A stretch of 39,598 nucleotides of DNA from Candidatus Aenigmatarchaeota archaeon (GTDB taxonomy: Archaea > Aenigmatarchaeota > Aenigmatarchaeia > QMZP01), in assembly GCA_015520105.1 (NCBI GenBank), contig WAQT01000033.1:1-39598 (forward strand), given 5' to 3'. The number at the start of each line of letters is the position of its first letter. Within the stretch, counting starts at the first letter, position 1. Below are positions 7,683 to 16,221 of this stretch, one piece after another. The notes beneath the pieces were generated by a model. It saw only the letters and a list, made by a program, of their open reading frames with translations, was not told the origin of the DNA and did not search any database. The position numbers and the translations under genes were made by a program.

Positions 7683-9335
7683 ATGAGAGACAGGATTCTC
7701 AAGTACGTCCTTCAGAACGCTGTCTTTTACGGAGGCAGGGCAAGCGTAAAGGCTGTTATGGGAAAGGTTATGTCCTCGGAGCCTGAACTCAGAAGGAAGC
7801 CGGAGCAGGTGAGGATAGAGGTGGAGAACCTTGTCAGGAGCATAAACGAGATGGGTCTGGAGAAGCAGAGGGAGATGCTGGAGAGCATCGCTCCAGAGCT
7901 TCTTGAGAGGAAGGAGAAGAAGCAGGAAGGCCTTCCTGAGCTTCCGAACGCGGTCGAAGGGAAGGTCGTGACGCGCTTCGCCCCGGCGCCGACCGGGCCT
8001 CTCAACATCAGCCAGGTTCTGAGGGCCGCTATGCTCAGCTACCTTTATGCGGAGAAGTACAGAGGGAAGTTCATACTGAGATTCGAGGACACGGACGCAA
8101 GGAGGATTGAAAAGAGGTTCTACAGGATGATAGAGGAGGACCTGAAGGCCTGCGGCATCACGTGGAACAGGAAGTTTATAGAGTCTGAGGACATGGAATC
8201 CTTCTACAGTCATGCCAAGAAGCTCCTGAAGGAAGGCAAGGCGTACATGTGCTCGTGCAACCAGGACGAGTTCAGGAAACTCAAGCTCAAGAAGCTTCCC
8301 TGCCCGTGCAGGGACAGGAGCCCAGGAGAGAATCTTGCGATGTGGGAGAGGGCGCTGAACAGGGAGTGCAGGGAAGGTGAAGTGGTGATGAGGTTCAAAA
8401 CCTCCATGAGCGACCCGAACCCCGCGCTGAGGGACCCTCCTATAATGAGGATATTGAAGGCAAGGCACCCCCTCCAGGGAAGGAAATACGATGTCTGGCC
8501 CCTCTATAATTTCGCTAACGTGATAGAGGACCATTCTCAGGGAGTGACCCACGTGTTCAGGGGAAAGGAGCATGAGCACAACACAGAGATTCAGAGAAGG
8601 ATTTACGAGGCGTTCGGCTGGAAAGCCCCAGAGGCCGTGAACTTCGGAATGATATACCTGCCGGGAGAGAAGCTCCACACGAGGGATATAAAGGAGGGGA
8701 TACGGAAAGGCCTTTATTCCGGCTGGGACGACCCGAGGCTTCACACTGTCAGGGCGCTGATGAGAAGGGGGTTCGTGGCCGAGGCTTTCAGGAAATACGC
8801 GGAACACTGCAGCCTGACGAAGACCGATATACGCCTCGACTGGGAGATATTCGAATCCTACAACAGGAAGGCGATAGACCGCATAGCGGACAGGTGCATG
8901 GTGGTCATGAATCCTGTCAGGATAGACATAAGGAAGACAGGCCTCGCGGGCAGGAGCGTGAGGCTCAGGAACCATCCGGAAAGGATAGACACGAGGGAGA
9001 TAAGGCTCGGCACGCACGTACTTGTTTCAGGGGACGATTTCAGAGAGTTTGAAGGGAAGGAAGTGAGGCTCAAGGGAATCTCTGCAGGAACTCTCAAGAA
9101 AAGATTTGAGCCGGACAAGGGAGAGCCGGAGCATGCTCAGATAATACAGTGGGTGCCGGCAGAGAGCGCTGTCGATGTTGAGATTGTGAAACCGGAAGGG
9201 AAACTGAAAGGTTTCGGCGAGCCGCTCATGAAGAAGCTTTCTATCGGAAAGATAATACAGATGGAAAGGATAGGTTTCGGAAGGGTGGACAGAAGAACAA
9301 GGGACGGCGTTGTGATTTTCTTCGCCCACAGATAG
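7683..9335 (+). CDS. gltX: Archaeal-type glutamyl-tRNA synthetase, HIGH and KMSKS motifs degenerate
   Basis: A 550-residue protein collinear with archaeal/eukaryotic-type GluRS: about 95-residue N-terminal helical extension, class I Rossmann core, and C-terminal beta-barrel anticodon-binding region. Family landmarks are intact, including FILRFEDTDARR (130-141), YDVWPLYNFANVIEDH, THVFRGKEHEHNT (289-301) and YSGWDDPRL. Both class I signature motifs are changed. The HIGH position reads NISQ (108-111, after APTGPL), and the KMSKS position reads LHTRD (331-335), with Asp where the ATP-binding Lys should be. The codons are unambiguous in the DNA. Either it is a divergent but working synthetase or a paralogue with another job; a canonical GluRS should be sought elsewhere in the genome. 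Confidence 0.88.
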   Translation: MRDRILKYVLQNAVFYGGRASVKAVMGKVMSSEPELRRKPEQVRIEVENLVRSINEMGLEKQREMLESIAPELLERKEKKQEGLPELPNAVEGKVVTRFAPAPTGPLNISQVLRAAMLSYLYAEKYRGKFILRFEDTDARRIEKRFYRMIEEDLKACGITWNRKFIESEDMESFYSHAKKLLKEGKAYMCSCNQDEFRKLKLKKLPCPCRDRSPGENLAMWERALNRECREGEVVMRFKTSMSDPNPALRDPPIMRILKARHPLQGRKYDVWPLYNFANVIEDHSQGVTHVFRGKEHEHNTEIQRRIYEAFGWKAPEAVNFGMIYLPGEKLHTRDIKEGIRKGLYSGWDDPRLHTVRALMRRGFVAEAFRKYAEHCSLTKTDIRLDWEIFESYNRKAIDRIADRCMVVMNPVRIDIRKTGLAGRSVRLRNHPERIDTREIRLGTHVLVSGDDFREFEGKEVRLKGISAGTLKKRFEPDKGEPEHAQIIQWVPAESAVDVEIVKPEGKLKGFGEPLMKKLSIGKIIQMERIGFGRVDRRTRDGVVIFFAHR

Positions 9336-9346
9336 ATGTAATCCGG

Positions 9347-11839
9347 TTATTTTACAACGCCTTTTATCCTTAACAAGACGAATGCAGACAAGAGGAACAG
9401 CACACCGAAAGATATGAGAACCCATCCCGTTATATCAGGCTCGCAACTCACAGGGCACTCCGGTCCGCAATCAATTCCGTTCTCGTTGAGGTCAAGCATT
9501 CCGTTGCTGCAGGTTATTGACGGGTTGCATTCATCCTCCTCGTCTGCCTGGCCGTCGCAGTCATTGTCAAGCTTGTCGTAGCATATCTCCTTTACAGGCT
9601 CAATTCCGCCTTTGCATTCGGACCATCTTCCTTCCACGCACCTCTGAACGCCCTTTCTGCACACCCCCACATCGGTTCCGCAGTATCTCGTGTCTCCGCT
9701 GCTGCAACACGATATCCCGTCGTCAATCTTTCCGTTGCAGTCATCGTCTATTTCATTGCATACCTCTGATGAAGCGCCAGCACCATTGTAACATGCGCAT
9801 CCTGTCTCCTCGACGGATTCTCCGCCTCCTATATTGTCTACAACACCGTCGCAGTCGTCATCCTTCCCGTTGCACACCTCTTCTCGCGGATAAACTGCGT
9901 TTTTGCATTCTCCCCATGTGCCATTTACGCATACCGAATAGCCCTGCCTGCATATTCCTGTCCTGTTTCCAGGGCCGCATGGCCTGTTATCTCCGTTTCT
10001 GCAGAACTTCCCCGGAGGAGGTTCTTTTACGCATTCGTCTCCGGGATAGTTCTCATCCCAGTCGCCATCGCAATCATCATCTATATGATTGCCGCATATC
10101 TCCTTCAGTTCTCCCGGATACACTCCGGAAGAGCATGTGACATTCAGTCCATCCTTTGAGCACACCCATGTACCGCTGCACGCGTTCTTCCATCCCTTTG
10201 AGTTTGTGAACGAGAAGCAGCCTTCCCCAAGAATTCCGGGAATCTTTCCGGAAATGCGGTTCTCTCGGTCTTTGAAATCCTCGTCTATCTCCCCGTCGCA
10301 GTCGTCATCCCTGCCGTTGCACAACTCTTGTTTCCCGGGATGCTGCTCTGGGTCAAGGTCGCTGCATGTTCCAGACTCCTCGCAATATCCGTCTTTATCC
10401 CTGTCCTTGCATACGCGAAACCCGGATTCTGTGAAGTTCAGGACGACGCCTGAGGGGCCAAGAAGCTCCACCCTGAGCACATGGCTCTCATTGGGGTCTA
10501 GATAGGAGAGAGGTATGTTCATGTCAGCAAGATTGACTTCATCCTCCATGAATGAGTTGAAAATGAGTTCCGTAACCACAGCCTCGACCGCCATGCCTTG
10601 CGCATCGAACGAAAGGCTGACCACTCCGTCAGGGTCGCTGGTCTTCTCCACTCCCATGTTCAGGAGAGTTATATTGCATATATCGCCGGAAGGGCAAGCC
10701 GGAGCAAGCGACTCGAAATCATCCGTTGACAGTTTTCTTGTATATTTCTCCCCGAATTTTATGCTGGCGTGCGTCTCTCCTCCGCTCGAGGACCACTGAT
10801 TCTCTTTATGAACAGATTTGCTGGTGTACGCGCAGAAATGGGTGCTGGATTCGTGTTCGCTGCCGTTGGGAGGAAGCGCGAATATCACGTACGTATTGTC
10901 AAAGTCGAAATAACGGAAGTTTATTATTCCGTTCTTTCCGTCCACAGAACTTATTTCGTCATTAAGCGCATCTCCTCCTATACTCTGATATATATACTCT
11001 CCGTTTTCCCTGCCCACAATATAGACACCGCCTGAATTCACTTCTCCGTTCGGGCCGCCCAAAGGACCTCCGTATCTTGAATATCCCTTAGAGACGCTTT
11101 CCTCATCAAACGGGTCCACAAGGCACGTCGCCCCTGTGCCTGCCTGTGTGCACCGGCTCTTGTTTATAATCCTTCCAAGAGACCCGTACCAGCCGTTTCT
11201 GTCAAGCGGAGTGCCCATATAGCTCTCCCCGCCGCATGCAGGACGCATAGTCCCCTCAACATCGCTGTTCCCGAGAATATCGACTGACCATTTAGTAGTT
11301 ATTGCATCAGGAGGCGGGGATATGAGAGAGGTCGCGTCTTTTATAAAAAGAAGACCGTCGGAAGCAGAGACGCTCGACTCATACAACTGGGACTGGATTT
11401 CGTATGGGCAGCCGTTCGCGGAGTCGCAAAGCCCGGGCTGAGTGGAATATTCCACGCAGACCTGTGAAGGGCTCGAAGAGCCTCCGCAGAATCCGTATGC
11501 AACTATTCTGTAGGAGAAGGTTTGAACAGGATGTTCCTCCCACTCAATGGTTCCTGAGGCTGTGAGGTTGTAGGAGAATGCATGAGTCTTCGGTTCATAA
11601 CTCTGGTTCTGAACCATGTAGTCAAGAGCTTTCGCGGCTTCCTTTTTTCCATCGATATATACAACAAGCTTCGAACCCGATGTTATGTTCTCGTCATGGA
11701 ATATCCTGACCACCGCATCCAATGGATAATACACGGAGTAGTTCTTGGTGGTCACATTAAGATATACCATCCCTGATGCAAACGAAGAGGAAAGAACCAC
11801 CAGAGAGAGCGTCAGCAATGCTGCAATAAACGAGCGCAT
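9347..11839 (-). CDS. Secreted, membrane-anchored MopE-type repeat protein
   Basis: An 830-residue predicted surface protein: N-terminal signal peptide (1-23), a large extracellular region, and a single C-terminal membrane helix (about 805-825) followed by a basic tail. The C-terminal half holds five copies of the Cys/Asp motif of the MopE putative metal-binding family (xxCNGxDDDCDGxxDE), at ELCNGRDDDCDGEIDE, EICGNHIDDDCDGDWDE, EVCNGKDDDCDGVVD, EVCNEIDDDCNGKIDD and EICYDKLDNDCDGQADE, interleaved with Cys-rich linkers. The spaced Asp residues suggest calcium binding and the Cys pairs disulfides. The N-terminal half is beta-rich with many NxS/T sites. It converges on the GluRS-like gene; its promoter faces Lhr. 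Confidence 0.85.
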   Translation of the reverse strand: MRSFIAALLTLSLVVLSSSFASGMVYLNVTTKNYSVYYPLDAVVRIFHDENITSGSKLVVYIDGKKEAAKALDYMVQNQSYEPKTHAFSYNLTASGTIEWEEHPVQTFSYRIVAYGFCGGSSSPSQVCVEYSTQPGLCDSANGCPYEIQSQLYESSVSASDGLLFIKDATSLISPPPDAITTKWSVDILGNSDVEGTMRPACGGESYMGTPLDRNGWYGSLGRIINKSRCTQAGTGATCLVDPFDEESVSKGYSRYGGPLGGPNGEVNSGGVYIVGRENGEYIYQSIGGDALNDEISSVDGKNGIINFRYFDFDNTYVIFALPPNGSEHESSTHFCAYTSKSVHKENQWSSSGGETHASIKFGEKYTRKLSTDDFESLAPACPSGDICNITLLNMGVEKTSDPDGVVSLSFDAQGMAVEAVVTELIFNSFMEDEVNLADMNIPLSYLDPNESHVLRVELLGPSGVVLNFTESGFRVCKDRDKDGYCEESGTCSDLDPEQHPGKQELCNGRDDDCDGEIDEDFKDRENRISGKIPGILGEGCFSFTNSKGWKNACSGTWVCSKDGLNVTCSSGVYPGELKEICGNHIDDDCDGDWDENYPGDECVKEPPPGKFCRNGDNRPCGPGNRTGICRQGYSVCVNGTWGECKNAVYPREEVCNGKDDDCDGVVDNIGGGESVEETGCACYNGAGASSEVCNEIDDDCNGKIDDGISCCSSGDTRYCGTDVGVCRKGVQRCVEGRWSECKGGIEPVKEICYDKLDNDCDGQADEEDECNPSITCSNGMLDLNENGIDCGPECPVSCEPDITGWVLISFGVLFLLSAFVLLRIKGVVK

Positions 11840-11886
11840 ATAAATATTTATGCCGCATGCCTATATATTTCACCCCCAACTCTGGC

Positions 11887-14739
11887 ATGCTTATGACTCG
11901 GAACGTCTTTGACCTGCTGGAAGGAGAGTTAAGGAAAGCGGTAGCCGAAAGGTTCTCGAAACCCACGCCTATACAGGAGGGCGTCATACCCGAGATTCTC
12001 AGGGGCCACAACATTCTGACCATATCCGAGACAGGTTCGGGAAAAACAGAGGCCGCGATGCTTCCTGTCTTTGACATGTGGGTCAGGGAGAAGCCCGAGC
12101 CCGTGTCCATCCTTTATATAACTCCTCTGAGGAGCCTCAACAGGGACCTTCTGAAAAGGATAGAGTGGTGGTCAGAGAGGCTGGGATTCTCTGTCGGAGT
12201 GAGGCACGGAGACACCACGCAGTCCGAAAGGGCGAAGCAGGCAAGGAAGCCCCCTGACATGCTGATATCCACCCCGGAGACGCTTCAGGCAATGCTGACA
12301 GGAAGCCAGATGAGAAAGGCCCTGAAGGGCGTAAGATACGTCGCGATAGACGAGGTGCACGAGCTTGTCCCGAGCAAGAGAGGCCTCCAGCTCACCGTCG
12401 GGCTTGAAAGGCTCAGGGAGGTTACGGGAAAGGATTTCCAGATTCTCTGCATGTCAGCCACTGTCGGGACTCCTGAGGAGATTGTGAAGTTCTTTTCGAT
12501 AGACAGGAAGAGGCACAGGATAGTGAATGTCTCCTCTCTCAAGAGCAGGAAGATAAGGGTGGAGTCGCCAAGACCGGGGAAGGAGGATTCCCTCTCATCT
12601 GACAAGCTTTCGGTGAGCATGGAGGTGGCAGCGAGGCTGAGAAGGATAAGGGACCTTATAAGGGAGAGGAACTCGGTTCTTGTGTTCACCAACACCAGGG
12701 AGTTTTCAGAGATTCTCTCTTCAAGGCTCAAGTCTCTCGACAAAGGCCTTTGGATTGAGACGCACCATTCCTCCCTGTCCAAGGAGGTCAGGACTGATGC
12801 AGAGAAGGACTTCAGGGAAGGAAGGATAAAGGCCCTGGTGTGCACATCAAGCCTTGAGTTGGGAATAGACATAGGCTCGATAGACCTTGTGATACAGTAC
12901 ATGTCTCCGAGGCAGGTCTCCAAGCTTCTTCAGAGGATAGGCAGGTCAGGCCACTCTCTTGAGAGGGTTTCAGAGGGCGTGATAATCGCTTCCGACCCGG
13001 ACGACTGCTTCGAGTCCGCTGCTATCGCGTCCCTTGCTGAAAAGGGATGGACCGAGCCGACGAAGCCCTACAACGGAGCGCTCGATGTTCTCGGCCACCA
13101 GATTCTCGGGCTGAGTCTTGACGAGTACAGGATACCGGCGAAGAAGGCCTTCTCCATAGTGAAGAGAGCGCATCCATACAGGAACCTCTCCTTTGAGGAG
13201 TTCATGGAGGTCGGCAGGATTCTCCAGAAGCTCGGCCTTATATGGACGGATTCCAAGTTCGACAAGGAGCCGGCGCTCCGGAGAAGGAGAAGGACGTTCC
13301 TCCATTATTACGGCAACCTTTCTACCATACCCGACACAAAAACGTACAGGGTGCACGATGTTGTATCTGACAGGCCGGTCGGAACCCTCGATGCGGAATT
13401 CATAGCCCTGCACGGGAATCCCGGCACGTCGTTTATAGTGAAGGGCCAGGCATGGAGGATACTTGATGTCCGCAGGGACAAGGTTCTTGTGGAGCCTCTC
13501 AGCGGCATAGAGGCGGCGATACCTGCATGGGAGGGAGAGCTCATACCCGTTCCCTTCGAGGTCGCTCAGGAGGTCGGCAGGATGAGAAGAAGGATAAAGG
13601 GAATGCTTGCGAAGAAGAAAAGAAAGGACGCTGTGAGGGAGCTTATGAAAGAGCTTCCTGTTTCAAGGGATGTTGCGGAAAAGATGGTTGGTCTGGTCAG
13701 GAGGCAGATGGAATGGGGTTTCGTTCCTGACGACAGGAACGTTCTTCTTGAATACTACAGCGACGGCGACGAGTCATGGGTTGTCATCCACACCTGCTGG
13801 GGTTCGCTTGTGAACGATACCATAGGAAGGGTTCTTTCCGCAGTGGTTATGAGAAGGGTTGGTTCCGTGGGCCTTCAGACAGACCCCTGCAGGATAATGA
13901 TGAAGCTTCAGCACATGTCTGACTGGAAGAGCGTGGAGGAGGCGTTCCGAAACCTCAGGGCAAAGGACATCAAAAGCGTCCTGGAGGACGTTGTTCCGGA
14001 CACAGAGCTTTTCGCGTGGAGGTTCATACACGTGGCGAAGAGGTTCGGGATAATATCGAGGGATGCGGAGTTCGGGAAGGGATATATAAGGAAGATAATA
14101 GAGGTTTACAGGAACACCCCTCCATACAGGGAAGCCCTTAACGAAGTGTTCCAGGAGAAGCTGGACGTGGAGGCGTCCGAGAGAATCGCGGAAAGGCTTG
14201 GTTCCGGAAGAATCAGGATAGAGGCGAGGCCGGGCATATCGCCTATGGGAACGTCTGGGATACAGAAGAAATACGAGATAGTCGCTCCGGAGAGGCCTGA
14301 AAGGGAGATATTCCAGACCTTCAAAAAAAGGATTCTCGACACCAAGGTCGGTCTCGTGTGCATGCAGTGCTGCGACTACGCGACCATAAGCAGCGTCCGG
14401 GAGCTTCCGGAGGAGATAGGCTGTCCGCTCTGTTCCGCAAGGCTTGTTGCGGTCGTGCCTGCCAGATACCTCCTCGAGGCGCAGGAACTTGCGAGAAAGG
14501 CAAAGGCCGGAAAGAAGCTCAGCGCTGAGGAGCGTAAATACCACAACCAGATGGCGGACAGCGCAAGCCTTGTGATGTCATCCGGAAAGAATGCCGCAAT
14601 CGCTCTCGCAGGAAGAGGGGTGGGGGTTAGAACTGCTTCGCGCATACTCTCCAGACTTGTTTCCGGAGATGATATTTTCAGGCTTGTTCTCGAAGCGGAG
14701 AAACAGTATGCAAAGACCAAAAGGTTCTGGAAATCGTGA
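11887..14739 (+). CDS. lhr: Lhr-type superfamily 2 ATP-dependent DNA helicase
   Basis: Large SF2 helicase, implicated in archaeal DNA repair and recombination. Motifs in order: Q motif PTPIQEGVIPEIL, Walker A SETGSGKTEA, motif Ia TPLRSLNRDLLKR, DEVH box in AIDEVHEL, motif III MSATVGTPEE, motif V SSLELGIDIGSIDLVIQ and motif VI QRIGRSGHS, then the Lhr winged-helix and core region. A C-terminal CxxC pair (CMQC...CPLC) suggests a zinc site. An upstream in-frame ATG at 11857 would add ten residues, but a TATATATT box at 11862-11869 fits leaderless starts at ATG 11887 or 11893. Transcribed divergently from the MopE-type gene. Confidence 0.95.
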   Translation: MLMTRNVFDLLEGELRKAVAERFSKPTPIQEGVIPEILRGHNILTISETGSGKTEAAMLPVFDMWVREKPEPVSILYITPLRSLNRDLLKRIEWWSERLGFSVGVRHGDTTQSERAKQARKPPDMLISTPETLQAMLTGSQMRKALKGVRYVAIDEVHELVPSKRGLQLTVGLERLREVTGKDFQILCMSATVGTPEEIVKFFSIDRKRHRIVNVSSLKSRKIRVESPRPGKEDSLSSDKLSVSMEVAARLRRIRDLIRERNSVLVFTNTREFSEILSSRLKSLDKGLWIETHHSSLSKEVRTDAEKDFREGRIKALVCTSSLELGIDIGSIDLVIQYMSPRQVSKLLQRIGRSGHSLERVSEGVIIASDPDDCFESAAIASLAEKGWTEPTKPYNGALDVLGHQILGLSLDEYRIPAKKAFSIVKRAHPYRNLSFEEFMEVGRILQKLGLIWTDSKFDKEPALRRRRRTFLHYYGNLSTIPDTKTYRVHDVVSDRPVGTLDAEFIALHGNPGTSFIVKGQAWRILDVRRDKVLVEPLSGIEAAIPAWEGELIPVPFEVAQEVGRMRRRIKGMLAKKKRKDAVRELMKELPVSRDVAEKMVGLVRRQMEWGFVPDDRNVLLEYYSDGDESWVVIHTCWGSLVNDTIGRVLSAVVMRRVGSVGLQTDPCRIMMKLQHMSDWKSVEEAFRNLRAKDIKSVLEDVVPDTELFAWRFIHVAKRFGIISRDAEFGKGYIRKIIEVYRNTPPYREALNEVFQEKLDVEASERIAERLGSGRIRIEARPGISPMGTSGIQKKYEIVAPERPEREIFQTFKKRILDTKVGLVCMQCCDYATISSVRELPEEIGCPLCSARLVAVVPARYLLEAQELARKAKAGKKLSAEERKYHNQMADSASLVMSSGKNAAIALAGRGVGVRTASRILSRLVSGDDIFRLVLEAEKQYAKTKRFWKS

Positions 14740-14776
14740 CGATCCGTTTTTTAATATAGTGCGAAAATTATAAACA

Positions 14777-15130
14777 ATGAAAGAATGCATCTACGGAGTG
14801 GACACAAGCAAGAAGGTCACGCCCATAATGGTGAGGGATGCAATTATAGATTGTTTCAAGCAGGCGCATGATGAGATACTTCAGACCATGAAGGAATACT
14901 ACGAGTTCAAATCCGAAAAGGAGTTTGAAGAGCTGAAACACCTGAATGTTAAATTTCTTGTGGAATCGAAATTCGAGGAGGTCGGAGGGGATTTCGAGAA
15001 TCCGAGCAAGAGGGACCTGATAAAGGTCATTGACAAACTCGCTGAATACGCTTCGCATTTCAGAAGACCGGAGATTATAAAGAAACATTATGACGAGATA
15101 ATGAAGCTTATCCGTCTGCTCAAGGACTGA
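14777..15130 (+). CDS. Small helical protein of unknown function
   Basis: A 117-residue, highly charged, predicted all-helical protein with one Cys near the N-terminus (MKECIYGVD) and another in the first helix. I do not recognise a family by name. It starts about 20-25 nt after a TTTTTTAATATAG box, suggesting a leaderless transcript separate from lhr, which ends 37 nt upstream. The downstream metallophosphoesterase converges on it with only 3 nt between stops. Normal host codon usage supports a real gene. Confidence 0.7.
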   Translation: MKECIYGVDTSKKVTPIMVRDAIIDCFKQAHDEILQTMKEYYEFKSEKEFEELKHLNVKFLVESKFEEVGGDFENPSKRDLIKVIDKLAEYASHFRRPEIIKKHYDEIMKLIRLLKD

Positions 15131-15133
15131 TAG

Positions 15134-15886
15134 TCATTTCCCGAGATTCCCGAGTTCTCCGAGGAACGTGCCATCGAGGAGGTATATTTTTGCCTTTTTC
15201 ATGTTGCACAGTTTTGTGAGAGGGCTTGCGAACTCCCTCTTTCTGTCCGGCTTCTCTTTCCTGTTGAGCGGAAAACCGCCTGAGAAGCGATTAAACGCCG
15301 GAACTATCACGAGTTCCGAAGGTCCTGAAGAACCGTATTCTTTCCTCAGCATCCTCTCGCTGAACGGAGCAATGCACCACACCCTCTCGGTCCATCTGTA
15401 TCCGAGGGAGTCGCTGAACTCTATCAGCGGTTGCGTATGACCCATCACTACATACCTTGCTTTCAGGAACGATATATCAGGCTTCGCGTGACCGTGGCAG
15501 AAGAAATATTCTCCGTCGAGAAACCCTTTCGGGTTCCTGACAGACACGCTGTCCGGAACGAGTCTCCCTATTCCCGGGTCGTGATTTCCCGGAACTATCT
15601 CAACATCATAGCTTGAGAGTCCGGAGAAGAATTCGGGAATCTCCCTCTCCTCCTGGAAACTCGTTCCCGGAACCCTGTGTTTTACATCCCCAAGGATTAT
15701 TATCCTCTTCACGTTGTTGTCTTTCGCTATCCTCTCTATCCTTGCCAGCATCTCCCCGGACTGCGAGGGAAGGTTTATTCCCGAGACCCTCGCTTCATGC
15801 TCTATGCCTATATGGAGGTCCGAGACCACAAGAGTTCTCCCGGAGAGCATCGCCGCCTCGCCTGTTACGAAAACATGGCCTGCCAT
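15134..15886 (-). CDS. Metallophosphoesterase, ICC/COG1407 type
   Basis: A 250-residue calcineurin-like phosphoesterase with all five metal-binding blocks: SDLHIG (about 22-27), GDVKH (66-70), GNHDPG (about 98-103), FCHGHA and VMGHTQP. Length and motif order match archaeal COG1407 proteins (ICC-like, distantly related to SbcD/Mre11 nucleases); the substrate is unknown. The C-terminal 20 residues (KAKIYLLDGTFLGELGNLGK) lie outside the catalytic core; a related-looking stretch occurs on the minus strand near 18870-18905. A TTTAAT box about 25 nt upstream of the ATG suggests its own leaderless promoter. Confidence 0.93.
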   Translation of the reverse strand: MAGHVFVTGEAAMLSGRTLVVSDLHIGIEHEARVSGINLPSQSGEMLARIERIAKDNNVKRIIILGDVKHRVPGTSFQEEREIPEFFSGLSSYDVEIVPGNHDPGIGRLVPDSVSVRNPKGFLDGEYFFCHGHAKPDISFLKARYVVMGHTQPLIEFSDSLGYRWTERVWCIAPFSERMLRKEYGSSGPSELVIVPAFNRFSGGFPLNRKEKPDRKREFASPLTKLCNMKKAKIYLLDGTFLGELGNLGK

Positions 15887-15940
15887 GTTGAGAATGAGCG
15901 CCGGGGATTAAATGTTTTGTCTTATTATCAGGCTGATATT

Positions 15941-16102
15941 TCACTGCGGACCGAGCGAGTGCTTCGTTATCTCGATGTTGCAACTGTGTTTCTCCCTGCA
16001 CCACTTCTCGCACTTCTCTGCCCACTCCCTTTCGGCGTACCTGAACCCGCACTCCTCGCACACAAAGAGCGTCCGTTCCCCTTCCTGAATCTCCCTGACC
16101 AT
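15941..16102 (-). CDS. 53-residue zinc-ribbon-like protein
   Basis: Small ORF read leftward from ATG at 16100-16102 to TGA at 15941-15943. The protein carries a clear metal-binding pattern: FVCEECGFRY (CxxC), then EKCEKWCREKHSC, so six cysteines and one histidine in 53 residues, ending in a short Ile/Thr/Lys tail. It resembles small CxxC-aromatic zinc proteins often annotated as hypothetical in archaea. A TTTAAA box at about 16123-16130 lies 21-28 nt upstream of the ATG, fitting a leaderless transcript and supporting expression. It is divergent from herA. Function unknown. Confidence 0.8.
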   Translation of the reverse strand: MVREIQEGERTLFVCEECGFRYAEREWAEKCEKWCREKHSCNIEITKHSLGPQ

Positions 16103-16221
16103 GAGAATGGTTCGCGAGAGGGTTTAAATTCATTCCGTTGTGAGCGACGATGCATCTGGCCCGCTGTGGGCATGGCCCAAGCGTTTATAAGAATTGAAAA
16201 CAACTCTTATCCGGTGTTCTG

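Noticed and set aside
7560..9017. 485-codon open frame antisense to the GluRS-like gene
   Set aside because: The plus strand encodes a recognisable synthetase over the same bases; the antisense product has no family features, signal or start site and arises from the host's purine-rich codon bias.
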